64,000 nt of DNA, from assembly GCF_009792895.1 (NCBI RefSeq), contig NZ_WSSC01000002.1:1-64000 (forward strand), written 5' to 3'. Every line of letters starts with the position of its first letter. The stretch's first letter is position 1. The translations under genes were made by a program, and so were the position numbers. Positions 29,051 through 38,706 of the stretch are shown here, piece by piece. The stretch is from Pigmentibacter ruber. GTDB lineage: Bacteria > Bdellovibrionota_B > Oligoflexia > Silvanigrellales > Silvanigrellaceae. The notes under the pieces were generated by a model, which was not told the origin of the DNA, did not search any database, and was given only the letters and a program-made list of their open reading frames with translations.

Positions 29051-30562
29051 ATGCGAGTTTGGGTAATTTTATTATTTTATATTTTTTTTGTGCAAAATGT
29101 GTATGCAAAAAAAAAGTTAAGTGTTCTGTTAAATACAAGTGAAGGAAATCCATATTCAGCCGACGCACCCAGTAGTGCAAAAACTTTACTAGAATCAGCT
29201 GTTGTAAGTAGATTAATTCAAGTTGAAAGTAACATTGTATATCCAAAATTATTAAAAGAAGCTTATTATGATTATAAATCTGATGAATATATTTTAGTGT
29301 TAAAAAGTGATTTGTATTTTCATAATAAAAGGAAAGTTAAAATTGAAGATCTTGAATTTTCATTATTAAGGCATTATTTTTCTCCTGAAAAATCACATGG
29401 AGTTGGGGCATTAGATAGTATTCTTGGAATCGAAGAAATTAAAAAAAATAATATCACTCAATTTAAATCAGGACTTGTGAAAGGGGTAAAAATAATTTCT
29501 CCAACAAGTCTAAAAATAAAATTAAAAGCCCCAGATCCAAATTTTTTATACATGATTTCAGATCCTTCTTTTTCCTTAGTTCCTATTGAAGAAATGGATT
29601 CTGCATATCATAATTGGAAAACAGTTCCTATTGGGGCAGGAAATTATGCAGTAGAAGAAGCTTTTAATGATGGGAAAGTTAAATTAAAAAAAGTAAATAA
29701 GAATTTAAAAAACGCTGTTGATGAAGTTTTTTTATATACTAAATATTCTAAAAATGACAATTATGATATTTATTTGGTAAAATCACCAGATGTAGAGGCT
29801 AAAAAATACTCAGTTTATTATTCACGTCAACCTATTTCTCAGTTTGGCCTTATTTTTACTAATGTTAATGAGCTTGGGAATAATCTTAATTTTAGGAAAT
29901 TTGTGCAAGCAGCATTAGATAGTGAAAAATTTGTGAAATATGCCGACGGTTTTTCTAGCATTAATGAAGTTCTGCCTAATTCAAAATGGGGATTAAGTAA
30001 TCTAGAATCAAATTATTCACCTAAATTAGCAGAAAAATATTTAGCAAAAGTTCCTAAAGAGTTATTAAAAAAGAAATGGAATGTAACAATATATTCTGCT
30101 GGAAATGCATTGCGTAGTTATAAAAAAGATTTCATGGAAGAAATAAAAAGACAGTTAGGTATTTATGGTTTTCAAATGGATTATATCCCTGTAACAAGTC
30201 AATTTTTGCCTAAACATTTAGCTGAAAATACGCCTTTTGATGTTTCTTCTATACAAATAGATCCTTATGATGTCTTATTTAAATTTTCTCGTTTGACAAA
30301 AAATGGGGAAGATGAATTTGTAAAGCCGTTGTATGATCCAAAGTTAGAAGAATTATATTCAAGCGTTTTAGTTGAAGGAAATTTTGAAGAAAAATACAGA
30401 AAAATTAATGAATTAAATAAATATGTGCATGAAATGGCTTATTGGGTGCCCTTATTACAAAGAAAAAATGTAATTTATTACAACGCAAAAGTCATAAAGC
30501 AGATAGCTAACAAAGGTAACGAAATAACAAATGTTCATTTAGAAGATATAATTTTAAATTAG
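29051..30562 (+). CDS. orphan peptide-type binding protein (SBP family 5), copy E
   Basis: This 503-residue periplasmic binding protein begins with signal peptide MRVWVILLFYIFFVQNVYA, cleaved before KKKLSV. It is the most diverged of the five paralogues: the MIxNC motif near the mature start is replaced by VLLNTSEGNP and several loops differ. It keeps LYFHNKRKVKIEDLEFSLLRHYF, APDPNFLYM and VNELGNNLNFRKFVQAA. The start has GAGGATAG a few bases upstream. It is the last gene of the array, and no permease or ATPase follows; the next gene is on the other strand. Confidence 0.84.
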   Translation: MRVWVILLFYIFFVQNVYAKKKLSVLLNTSEGNPYSADAPSSAKTLLESAVVSRLIQVESNIVYPKLLKEAYYDYKSDEYILVLKSDLYFHNKRKVKIEDLEFSLLRHYFSPEKSHGVGALDSILGIEEIKKNNITQFKSGLVKGVKIISPTSLKIKLKAPDPNFLYMISDPSFSLVPIEEMDSAYHNWKTVPIGAGNYAVEEAFNDGKVKLKKVNKNLKNAVDEVFLYTKYSKNDNYDIYLVKSPDVEAKKYSVYYSRQPISQFGLIFTNVNELGNNLNFRKFVQAALDSEKFVKYADGFSSINEVLPNSKWGLSNLESNYSPKLAEKYLAKVPKELLKKKWNVTIYSAGNALRSYKKDFMEEIKRQLGIYGFQMDYIPVTSQFLPKHLAENTPFDVSSIQIDPYDVLFKFSRLTKNGEDEFVKPLYDPKLEELYSSVLVEGNFEEKYRKINELNKYVHEMAYWVPLLQRKNVIYYNAKVIKQIANKGNEITNVHLEDIILN

Positions 30563-30574
30563 GTTTATATTTTA

Positions 30575-31648
30575 TTAAATACAATGTTCTTCAGATTGAA
30601 TATTTGTTGAATCTGGTTTGATTACATATTCCAAATTATCACTTTCATTTATTTCCGTTTGAGAGCTATTTAAATACTTAAGAAACAATTTACGCATTAA
30701 TAGCCCTGATCTATCTGTAGGGATATGATTTTCAAATTGGGGGTCTAAATTAACAAAAGGTGGCGTAGTTTCTAAAATAAATCGGTCTTCATTTAAAATT
30801 AGACGTTCAAATTTTAAAATATCTTCAATTGAAGCTTCACTTTCAGTATCATTCCTGAAGCAGAATTGAACAACTTTTATTTGTTCATTGTTTATAGGTG
30901 TTGGGCAATTCATTATAATATGTTCTAAACCACTAGGATAAGAAATGTGTAACCGAATTACAAAGGGCATATACCATGTAATTTTCATTAATCTAGTTGT
31001 TAATTCTTCTGATGCTCTAGTGTTTTTCATTTGCTGAGGAGGAGCTTTAACTGCAAGTTCAGAAATAAGCTGTATGGAAAAATCATTTAATTGTTTTAAA
31101 TCATAACTCAGTGGTAAAGGAACAGCAGGATTTCCAAAGGTTCCTTTGTGGACAGAAGCGAAGTGGGCCATATCTAATTCGTTTTCAACCACTCGCATAC
31201 TTGAAGTATTCCATGTTTCCCAAAAACAAGGAAATGATCTGTATTCAGACTGATTAGCTTCAGGAATATCTGGTATATCGATTATTGGGTTTCCAAGACA
31301 TACCCAAACATGCCCATATTTTTCTGTACAGAGATAACTTGGAACCTTAAATGATTTTGGAATGTGAGCTAGTTTTGATTGAGGTACGGTTACACAATGA
31401 CCTTCTAAATTAAATTCCCAAGAATGGTAAGGGCACACAATATTACCATTACAGACTGTCCCTTTTGATAAAGCCGCCCCTCTGTGGCTGCATTTATCTT
31501 GTACAGCACAAACTTTATTTTCAGAATTTCGCCAAAGAACTATTTTTTGATTTAGTAAAGTAAATGATAATGGAGTGGTTGTAACTTCTTTACTTGGTGC
31601 AACAGGATACCAAAAATCTCTTAGTTTTCTTTCGCCAACGAGATCCAT
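30575..31648 (-). CDS. Rieske non-heme iron oxygenase alpha-subunit type
   Basis: This 357-residue oxygenase has an N-terminal Rieske [2Fe-2S] domain with ligands C53-H55 (CSHRG) and C72-H75 (CPYHSW). A catalytic domain follows with the mononuclear iron triad region ENELDMAHFASVH, giving D159, H162 and H167. This layout is that of the PaO/VanA/ring-hydroxylating oxygenase superfamily, which hydroxylates or demethylates aromatic or other cyclic substrates using electrons from a reductase. No reductase or pathway genes are nearby, so the substrate is unknown. The start gives the typical YPVAPSKEV opening near residue 14. Confidence 0.82.
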   Translation of the reverse strand: MDLVGERKLRDFWYPVAPSKEVTTTPLSFTLLNQKIVLWRNSENKVCAVQDKCSHRGAALSKGTVCNGNIVCPYHSWEFNLEGHCVTVPQSKLAHIPKSFKVPSYLCTEKYGHVWVCLGNPIIDIPDIPEANQSEYRSFPCFWETWNTSSMRVVENELDMAHFASVHKGTFGNPAVPLPLSYDLKQLNDFSIQLISELAVKAPPQQMKNTRASEELTTRLMKITWYMPFVIRLHISYPSGLEHIIMNCPTPINNEQIKVVQFCFRNDTESEASIEDILKFERLILNEDRFILETTPPFVNLDPQFENHIPTDRSGLLMRKLFLKYLNSSQTEINESDNLEYVIKPDSTNIQSEEHCI

Positions 31649-31727
31649 AAAGCCCTCTAAAAATATTTTTATTTAGCTTACTATTTAATTAATATTTAAT
31701 TTTATCAAATTATTTTTTTGATTACAA

Positions 31728-32132
31728 TTATTTCTGTGTAGAAAACTCTTTTTCTGCTTCAATTACAACATACCCTGTAAAATGTTTTAAAGGAACATAG
31801 CCTTTTTCAATTGAAATTTTTGCAGCATAAATATTAGGGAAGTTATTTTGAATGCCATTTAACAATTGTTCACATAAATATTCTAATAATTTAACCTTAT
31901 TTAAGCTTTTAATTTGTTGCAAGACAAACTCATAAACTAATCCATAGTCTACAGTATTTTCTAGATTATCTTGGGTATGTTCATACTTTATTTTTAAGGA
32001 AAGTTTTATTGTTATATTTTGTCCAATTTTTTCTTCAAATTCATTAGCACCTAAATAAAGAAACGTTTTTATATTATTTAGATGAATCCAACAAAAACTA
32101 TTTTGTTCCGTTTTCTGAGTTCCTAAAGTCAT
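31728..32132 (-). CDS. folB: dihydroneopterin aldolase-like protein
   Basis: This 134-residue protein would convert dihydroneopterin to hydroxymethyl-dihydropterin in folate synthesis, acting as a cytoplasmic oligomer. The FolB pattern is visible: FLYLGANEFEEKIGQNI (residues 24-40) covers the catalytic Glu region, VDYGLVYEFV lies at 61-70, LLEYLCEQL at 82-90 and SIEKGY at 107-112 carries the catalytic Lys110. It is slightly longer at both ends than most FolB proteins. No other folate gene is adjacent. The related epimerase FolX is an alternative. Confidence 0.75.
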   Translation of the reverse strand: MTLGTQKTEQNSFCWIHLNNIKTFLYLGANEFEEKIGQNITIKLSLKIKYEHTQDNLENTVDYGLVYEFVLQQIKSLNKVKLLEYLCEQLLNGIQNNFPNIYAAKISIEKGYVPLKHFTGYVVIEAEKEFSTQK

Positions 32133-32231
32133 TTTTAAATCCTAATGGTTGGCTAGCTGTAAAAATAAAGTTATACCTATCAAAGAGTATTTTTATTCTT
32201 CCAAGAACCTTCTTAAATTAAAGGTGTTTAA

Positions 32232-33470
32232 ATGACAAACCAATATCTTACCCCAGAAGCAAAAAAAAATATTGATTTGGCTGATAAATATGGAGCGCAT
32301 AATTATCATCCGTTGCAAGTTGTGATTACAAAGGGAGAAGCAGAATGGGTTTGGGATATTGATGGGAAAAAATATTTAGATATGCTCAGTGCATATAGTG
32401 CAGTAAACCAAGGTCATTGTCATCCAAAAATGCAAGAAACTCTTCTTGCACAGGGACAAAGATTAACGTTAAGTTCACGCGCTTTTCATAATGATCAAAT
32501 GGGACCTTGGTTAGAACAATTAACCTCACTTTGTAAAATGGATAAAGCCTTGCCTATGAATACAGGTGCTGAGGCAGTAGAAACAGCTATTAAAATTGCA
32601 AGAAAGTGGGGATATTTGGTAAAAGGTGTCCCAAGACACAAGGCTGAAATTATTGTTTGTGATCACAATTTTCATGGACGAACAACAACTATAGTGAGTT
32701 TTTCTAGCGAACCCCAATATAAAGACGATTTTGGTCCTTATTGTGGTGGGTTTCGTGCAATTCCATTCGGAGATGCTCAGGCTTTAGAAAAAGCAATCAC
32801 TCCTAATACTGTTGGCTTTTTATTTGAACCAATTCAAGGAGAAGCTGGTATTATGGTTCCTCCTGTTGGATATTTAGAGCAAATAAGTGCCATTTGTAAA
32901 AAACATAATATTCTCTGTATGGCTGATGAAATTCAAACTGGATTGGGAAGAACTGGAAAACTCTTTGCTTATCAATATGAAAATTGTCAACCAGATTTAC
33001 TTATTTTAGGAAAAGCGTTAGGTGGCTCTTATTATCCAATATCAGCAGTAGTTGGTTATAATTCTGTTATGGATTTACTAAAACCGGGCGATCACGGTTC
33101 TACTTTTGGTGGGAATTCCTTAGCATGTGCCTTATCAAGGACTGCTTTAAAAATAATTCAAGATGAAAAACTACCAGAAAAAGCTTTTGAATTGGGAAAG
33201 AAATTTCGCGAAAGTTTAGCTGATTTACCCAAGCACGTTGTGAAAGAAGTGCGGGGAAAGGGGTTATTAAATGCCATTGAAATTCAACCAAATGCTGGGC
33301 ATGGACGCTTTTTTAGTGAACAATTACAAGCTAGAGGATTGCTTGCAAAGGAAACCCATGATGTGACTATTCGTTTTGCCCCTCCTTTAGTTATGAAAGA
33401 GGACAGTTTAAACTTTGCGATTAGCGTTATTAAAGAAGTTTTTGCTAAAACACAGACAGAATGGCAATAG
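32232..33470 (+). CDS. rocD: ornithine aminotransferase
   Basis: This 412-residue PLP enzyme of class III aminotransferases converts ornithine and 2-oxoglutarate to glutamate semialdehyde and glutamate in arginine/ornithine breakdown and proline synthesis. The N-terminus GAHNYHPL and the block LDMLSAYSAVNQGHCHPK are typical of ornithine aminotransferase rather than acetylornithine enzymes. PLP contacts are Asp232 (ADEIQTGLGRTG) and Lys261 (LGKALGGSYYP). Length and start are normal, with AAAGGTG before the ATG. It is transcribed alone, divergently from folB. Confidence 0.92.
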   Translation: MTNQYLTPEAKKNIDLADKYGAHNYHPLQVVITKGEAEWVWDIDGKKYLDMLSAYSAVNQGHCHPKMQETLLAQGQRLTLSSRAFHNDQMGPWLEQLTSLCKMDKALPMNTGAEAVETAIKIARKWGYLVKGVPRHKAEIIVCDHNFHGRTTTIVSFSSEPQYKDDFGPYCGGFRAIPFGDAQALEKAITPNTVGFLFEPIQGEAGIMVPPVGYLEQISAICKKHNILCMADEIQTGLGRTGKLFAYQYENCQPDLLILGKALGGSYYPISAVVGYNSVMDLLKPGDHGSTFGGNSLACALSRTALKIIQDEKLPEKAFELGKKFRESLADLPKHVVKEVRGKGLLNAIEIQPNAGHGRFFSEQLQARGLLAKETHDVTIRFAPPLVMKEDSLNFAISVIKEVFAKTQTEWQ

Positions 33471-33496
33471 AATCATTTTTCTTTTACTGCGGTTTG

Positions 33497-33525
33497 TTGA
33501 CAAGAAATTCAACCCCTGTTATAAA
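33497..33525 (+). promoter_or_regulatory. sigma-70 promoter of rho, overlapped by a hairpin
   Basis: TTGACA (33497-33502) is followed after exactly 17 bases by TATAAA (33520-33525), a near-consensus pair 100 bases before the rho start codon. A stem CAACCCC (33510-33516) with GGGGTTG (33527-33533) spans the -10 region. It may act in the DNA or in read-through RNA from rocD. Confidence 0.75.
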
Positions 33526-33626
33526 GGGGGTTGCTTTCACAAGCTTCCGATTTTTATATGGCACAACCGGCCAAAAATCCCTTCTTTTATTTATTCCTTC
33601 AACTTTTTTCTTTGGAATCATTCAGC

Positions 33627-35420
33627 ATGGTAGATGATAAAAACAATGATGACTTCGATAATGAGTCTCCTTCCTCTCGTAAACGGAATAATAATTCCAC
33701 TTCAACTAGAAGATATATACGCCGTACCCCAGAAGAAAGTACGCTATTTAATGAAAGTTCATCTTCAAGTCAAAATGAAGGTGATAATGAGGGTATTTCG
33801 ACTTACACCCCTTCTAGAAGAGTATTTACAAGAAATAAAGAACCTTCAAATATGTCTTCAAATTCTTCCAACAGCTCAATGTCAACCAGCAATTCCAATT
33901 TAAGACCGTCTTCTCCTTTTGGAATGAGCGCACCGCCGCCAAATAGAATGGGTTCTCCGCAAGCCTCTATGAATTCTGGAAATGCAAGTGGAATGCCGCA
34001 ATCACAACAAAGTAATCATCAAAATTCAGGTCGCCCTTATTCCAATCAGTCTATGGGAATGCCTAACCGTCAAGGTCAGAATTCCATGGGAAGACGTCCT
34101 GAAAATCCGCGCCCTGTGCAAACTGGTGGTGCTGATGAAAAAGAACCTGAATTTAATTCAGAAGTTCCAGTAATGAATTTAAAAGAACTAAAAGAAAAAC
34201 ATATCAGTGATCTTGTGCATATGGCAAAAGATATGGGCATTGATGGAGCTGCAAACTTAAGAAAACAAGATCTTGTTTTTGCTCTCTTAGAAGCCCAAGC
34301 TGTGCGCAATGGAGTTGTTTATTCTGAAGGTGTTCTAGAAACTTTACCTGATGGTTTTGGTTTTTTAAGAGCCCCAGACTATAACTATTTACCTGGGCCT
34401 GATGATATTTATGTTTCCCCATCACAAATTAGACGTTTTAATCTAAGAACAGGTGATACTGTCTCTGGTCAAATTCGTCCACCAAAAGATAATGAACGTT
34501 ACTTTGCTTTATTAAAAGTGGAATCAGTAAATGGAGAAACTCCAGATTTTACTGGCGAAAAAATATTGTTTGATAACTTAACAACAATTCACCCAGATTT
34601 CCGCTTTAAACTTGAAAATGATCCACAAATTTATAGCACTCGTTTAATTGATTTATTTGCCCCTATTGGAAAAGGACAACGTGCGCTTATTGTTGCTCCT
34701 CCAAAAACAGGGAAAACTATTTTACTTCAAAATATTGCAAATTCTATTGCGCAAAATCATCCTGAAGCTGTTTTAATTGTGTTACTTATAGATGAGCGTC
34801 CGGAAGAAGTAACAGACATGGAACGCTCTGTGCGTGGAGAAGTTGTCAGTTCAACATTTGATGAACCTGCGCAACGCCATGTGCAAGTTGCAGAAATGGT
34901 AATTGAAAAAGCGAAACGCCTTGTTGAACATAAAAAAGATGTTGTTATCTTACTAGATTCCATTACTCGTCTAGCGCGTGCATATAATAGTGTTGTACCT
35001 CCAAGTGGTAAAATTTTAACTGGTGGTGTGGATGCTAATGCATTGCACAAACCTAAACGCTTTTTTGGTGCAGCGCGAAATGTGGAAGAAGGTGGAAGCC
35101 TTACAATTATTGCAACTGCATTAATTGATACTGGTAGCCGTATGGATGAAGTTATCTTTGAAGAATTTAAAGGTACTGGTAACATGGAGCTTGTGCTTGA
35201 TCGTCGTCTTGCTGAACGCCGAGTATTCCCTGCAATTGATATCAATAAGAGTGCAACTCGCCGCGAAGACTTGCTTCTTGGCAGAGAAACGCTCAATCGC
35301 CTTTGGGTTCTCCGCAAGGTATTGCACCCTATGTCGCCTATTGAATCTATGGAATTTTTATTACAAAGACTCGAGCGCTGTGAAACTAACGATGAGTTTC
35401 TAAATAGTATGAATGGTTAA
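33627..35420 (+). CDS. rho: transcription termination factor Rho with prion-like N-terminal domain
   Basis: This 597-residue RNA-dependent ATPase helicase ends many transcripts. Residues about 175-597 are canonical Rho: the Rho_N helical part, the RNA-binding cold-shock fold ([31 protein letters not shown]), the P-loop PPKTGKT near 358-364, [13 protein letters not shown], the Q-loop region [13 protein letters not shown] and the R-loop part [18 protein letters not shown]. Residues 1-170 are an extra, unstructured Ser/Asn/Gln/Met/Gly-rich region, densest at 73-155. I chose the ATG at 33627, which has GGAA upstream and begins a charged start. Earlier in-frame starts (33531, 33558) have no ribosome site and overlap the leader hairpin. 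Confidence 0.94.
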   Translation: MVDDKNNDDFDNESPSSRKRNNNSTSTRRYIRRTPEESTLFNESSSSSQNEGDNEGISTYTPSRRVFTRNKEPSNMSSNSSNSSMSTSNSNLRPSSPFGMSAPPPNRMGSPQASMNSGNASGMPQSQQSNHQNSGRPYSNQSMGMPNRQGQNSMGRRPENPRPVQTGGADEKEPEFNSEVPVMNLKELKEKHISDLVHMAKDMGIDGAANLRKQDLVFALLEAQAVRNGVVYSEGVLETLPDGFGFLRAPDYNYLPGPDDIYVSPSQIRRFNLRTGDTVSGQIRPPKDNERYFALLKVESVNGETPDFTGEKILFDNLTTIHPDFRFKLENDPQIYSTRLIDLFAPIGKGQRALIVAPPKTGKTILLQNIANSIAQNHPEAVLIVLLIDERPEEVTDMERSVRGEVVSSTFDEPAQRHVQVAEMVIEKAKRLVEHKKDVVILLDSITRLARAYNSVVPPSGKILTGGVDANALHKPKRFFGAARNVEEGGSLTIIATALIDTGSRMDEVIFEEFKGTGNMELVLDRRLAERRVFPAIDINKSATRREDLLLGRETLNRLWVLRKVLHPMSPIESMEFLLQRLERCETNDEFLNSMNG

Positions 35421-35479
35421 TTAAAGTAACCAGAGAAATTTATATTTAGATTTTAAAAGTAATTTACTTACAGGTTGCA

Positions 35480-35515
35480 AAAAGAGAATGCTATAACTCA
35501 GCATTCTCTATTTTA
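35480..35515. terminator. bidirectional terminator between rho and the penicillin acylase gene
   Basis: AGAGAATGCT (35483-35492) pairs perfectly with AGCATTCTCT (35500-35509) around a seven-base loop. A-runs precede it and T-runs follow it, so it can serve rho on the plus strand and the convergent acylase gene on the minus strand. Confidence 0.88.
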
Positions 35516-35537
35516 TGAACGCAAGTATCTTTTTTCT

Positions 35538-37724
35538 TTATTTTTTATCTAAGATATCATAGCCTTCCATAAACATCTCAATTTCTTCTCGCGTCAGCAG
35601 AGCATCTCGAAGCTGTTTTTTGTTAGTAAGAGGCAATTGATCTCCTCTATGTTTTGATTTTGGTTGGGTAGAATTTCCATAAGTTAACAAAACTTTTGCT
35701 TTTATTGGTTCAGAAAATTCAATAGCTGCTATGTAACTATCCCCATGACATGTTACATTTTGTGAAGAATTATTATCAGAACATTGAGATAAAACACGAA
35801 AAATCCCATAAGGATCGCCTGGGCCACCATTTGCAGGGAAGTTAAAATTTGTATTTTTAATTAAAATTCTATTTATATTTCCCCAAGGTACATCTAACTT
35901 TCCTGTTATATTTATCAATTTTTGCGTTGCTTCTTTTAAAGCTGCAATTGCTTCTGTGGGTGAGGATATTCCATTTGGTGTAGTTAATGGCAATTTTGGA
36001 TCCCAAATATTTTTAAAAACTTTTTTATTTAATAATGATTCATTGTGATTAGAATATAAATCAAACCATTTTAGAAATAAATTTGCTCCTATACTATTTT
36101 CATTCGTTTTCCTATCCCATTTCGCCAAAATTTCTCCAGCTTTTATGATATCATTATCTTTTGAATTTGCAGCTAACTCAATTAAATCAGGAAGAACGCG
36201 CGAAGCTAATTCTACTTCGGTATTATATTTTCGTTCAATAAGATCATCTAAACTAGAAAAACTCTTTTGGGTGAGAAGTTTTACTGATCTTTGATCGCGC
36301 AAAGACATAGTTTGTTCTCCGACCGTAATTCCTATAGGAAAGTTACTTTTTTGAATAACATTATTATTGTTTGTAAATGCAGTAAACCAAGGATCACTAT
36401 TTGCATTTTGAATCCATCCATTTTCAGGATTTAACAATTTTGGCCGCTCAGTATAGGAATAAAAATTTTGCCATACTGTTTTTGATGTATCACCAGGAAA
36501 AATAGTATCTAAATCTGTACTATAAGTACCTTTTTTAGGTACAATCCCTGCGTCAAAAAATAAAATATTTTCATTTTTATCAGCATAAAAGACATTGAAC
36601 ATAGGTAACTGCATCTCTTTTAAAGTACTAGAAAATTCAGTTAAATTTTTAGCTAAATTCATTTCCCACCATTGATTTAAAAAGTATTTTCTAGGAAATA
36701 ACTGCAATGCGGCATATTGCACTGAATAAAATTGATTATTTACTAAAAATGTTGGGCCATATATGGATTTTTTAGTAGAAATATTTTTTTCTATAAATTG
36801 GCCATTGGTTGTTTTTACTTTTAAAATTATATTTTTAATATCAAATTTTTTAATTTCATTATCCACAATATAATTTTTTCCAGAGTCATCTTTTGTAAGT
36901 TGAAAAACATCGCAGCCTTTAATTGTATTAACTGTATGAGTCCAAGCAAGATTTTTATTAAATGCTATTGCTAATATTGGAAAGCCCATTAAAGTTACAC
37001 CATAATTATCAAAATCTGGAGTTTTTATATGCGCCTCATAAAAAACTTGTTCAGCGGCTGAAGAATCTAAATCATCTGCATAAAACCAAGATAAGTGTGG
37101 GTTAGCAAGTAACATAGTTTTTTTTGTTGAAGTGATTTGGGGAGAAAGGAGCCATGCATTTGAACCTTGTTTATTTTGTTTTTCAGTAGTTTGACCAAAT
37201 AAAATTTTACTACATTGACTTGTATTGGCTAGTAAAAAATGACTCATGGTTTGAATACTTAAACCTACAATATCTTTTTCTGTTATTGGTAAAATGTCTT
37301 TGGCTTCTGGCAATAATTCATTAATATTTTTTTGTGCATAGTCATTTAAACCATTTGCAAATGCAGTTAATAATAATTTAAATTCATTAGGTTGATCGGA
37401 GTACCAGATTTCTGCCATGCTAGGAATTTCTAAGTTGTGCGTTAAAATATCTTTTGGTTCATAATTTGCGCCAAAATATTCTGTGAGTTTCCCACGCTGT
37501 TGGGCGAAAAGTTTAAGCAGTTGGTTGCCATGACTATGCATTTGTGCATAACCAAAGGCATAAAATGCAGAAGAATTATTATTTGCAAAGATATGTGGAA
37601 CACCATATGTATCCCATAATATTTCAGCATTATAAGTTTTTTTATCTTTGCAGCTATAAGAAATAGCTGCAGAAACTAATACCGTTGTAACTAAAATGAT
37701 AAAACCCAATTTAAATTTTTTCAT
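35538..37724 (-). CDS. penicillin acylase family Ntn-hydrolase
   Basis: This 728-residue exported enzyme belongs to the penicillin amidase / N-acyl-homoserine-lactone acylase family. Residues 1-25 are a signal peptide, then ILWDTYGVPHIFANN and GYAQMHSHGNQLL, typical of the alpha chain. The mature beta chain would start at the catalytic Ser188 (GSNAW), released by self-cleavage. The later region PLTNKKQLRD sits near the C-terminus, as in the family. The substrate may be acyl-homoserine lactones, beta-lactams or other N-acyl amides and cannot be fixed from sequence. The start is the ATG at 37724, with GAAGGTG upstream; a GTG at 37730 is also in frame. Confidence 0.85.
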   Translation of the reverse strand: MKKFKLGFIILVTTVLVSAAISYSCKDKKTYNAEILWDTYGVPHIFANNNSSAFYAFGYAQMHSHGNQLLKLFAQQRGKLTEYFGANYEPKDILTHNLEIPSMAEIWYSDQPNEFKLLLTAFANGLNDYAQKNINELLPEAKDILPITEKDIVGLSIQTMSHFLLANTSQCSKILFGQTTEKQNKQGSNAWLLSPQITSTKKTMLLANPHLSWFYADDLDSSAAEQVFYEAHIKTPDFDNYGVTLMGFPILAIAFNKNLAWTHTVNTIKGCDVFQLTKDDSGKNYIVDNEIKKFDIKNIILKVKTTNGQFIEKNISTKKSIYGPTFLVNNQFYSVQYAALQLFPRKYFLNQWWEMNLAKNLTEFSSTLKEMQLPMFNVFYADKNENILFFDAGIVPKKGTYSTDLDTIFPGDTSKTVWQNFYSYTERPKLLNPENGWIQNANSDPWFTAFTNNNNVIQKSNFPIGITVGEQTMSLRDQRSVKLLTQKSFSSLDDLIERKYNTEVELASRVLPDLIELAANSKDNDIIKAGEILAKWDRKTNENSIGANLFLKWFDLYSNHNESLLNKKVFKNIWDPKLPLTTPNGISSPTEAIAALKEATQKLINITGKLDVPWGNINRILIKNTNFNFPANGGPGDPYGIFRVLSQCSDNNSSQNVTCHGDSYIAAIEFSEPIKAKVLLTYGNSTQPKSKHRGDQLPLTNKKQLRDALLTREEIEMFMEGYDILDKK

Positions 37725-37825
37725 TAACACACCTTCTCAAGAAAAGAATACCAACTATTCTAATACATTTTTTAAAAACTAGGTAACACTAGAAGATATG
37801 AAAAATATTTATAGAAGCATTAAAA

Positions 37826-38335
37826 TTAGCTTATTTCTTCTTCTTTTTTAAAGATATATATAAAAATAACAAAAACAACAACAAACATGGATCGTGCAAC
37901 TGTTACACCATTCCATTGGGGAGATTGCCACATTAAAAACCATTCACCTCCGATGGTGTTAAAAGCAAAGAACCACATAATAAGATTTAACATTAATCCT
38001 ATTACTGCGAATTTTTTTGCATTGTGGAACAATTTAATACTTTTATTAAAGTTTTTAAGCATAAAATAAGATCCTATCCAACCTAAAATAGCAGTAAGCA
38101 TTTCATAGGCGATTAACGAAACATAGAAAATGGAATGAATTTCAGGTGATGAAATTGACCGCCATAAGAGTTGGTTATTTTTAAATGTAGTATCCATAAG
38201 TAATACATGTTTGACAAATTCATAATTTGAATTGAAGTCTAGAATATTGTTTATTGCTACAATGCTCATATAAAATGAAAACATAAACACAAATACTATT
38301 TTGCAAAGACGTTCTAATTTTTGCATTTGAAACAT
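37826..38335 (-). CDS. DUF2165-like four-helix membrane protein
   Basis: This 169-residue protein has four hydrophobic segments (about 11-30, 70-90, 108-125 and 145-163). Conserved-looking blocks are IVAINNILDF, FVKHVLLMDTTF, RSISSPEIH and GGEWFLMWQSPQWNG. They match the DUF2165 family of small inner-membrane proteins of unknown function. AAAGGA lies seven bases before the ATG. It lies about 100 bases upstream of the acylase gene on the same strand, too far to claim an operon. Confidence 0.72.
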   Translation of the reverse strand: MFQMQKLERLCKIVFVFMFSFYMSIVAINNILDFNSNYEFVKHVLLMDTTFKNNQLLWRSISSPEIHSIFYVSLIAYEMLTAILGWIGSYFMLKNFNKSIKLFHNAKKFAVIGLMLNLIMWFFAFNTIGGEWFLMWQSPQWNGVTVARSMFVVVFVIFIYIFKKEEEIS

Positions 38336-38706
38336 AAATATATCCTTTAATTGAAAAAGATTTTAAAACTTATTGAAGAAAAATTTGTAAAAATTAGTTT
38401 TTTCTTCCAAGGTAGAAACTGATTTTTTACAATCAACAAAATTTTAAAATACTTTAAAATAATAAATACATCAATTTATTTTATGATATATATTATTTAT
38501 TTATTTTTTAATAAATAAATTATTCAAATTACATCTGCAATAAAATTAAAGAATATAATTTCTTAAAAATGAAAAATAAATTAATAGATAATATAAATTT
38601 TATTGTCTTGCATAATTAATGATTAAGTGTTAGTTATCTTTGATTTTTCCTGATCGAATTTGCAACCTAGCTATTAACTGAATTCATTTTTAAATGGAGA
38701 AAAAAT
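38336..38706. other. divergent intergenic region, no gene seen
   Basis: This AT-rich spacer separates two divergently transcribed genes and must contain both promoters. I see no small ORF with a ribosome site and no RNA gene. GGAGA just before 38707 is the sulfatase ribosome site. Confidence 0.5.

Noticed and set aside
34757-35317. Minus-strand frame of 186 residues inside rho
   Set aside because: It is antisense to the conserved Rho ATPase core, has no ribosome site and no recognisable domain.
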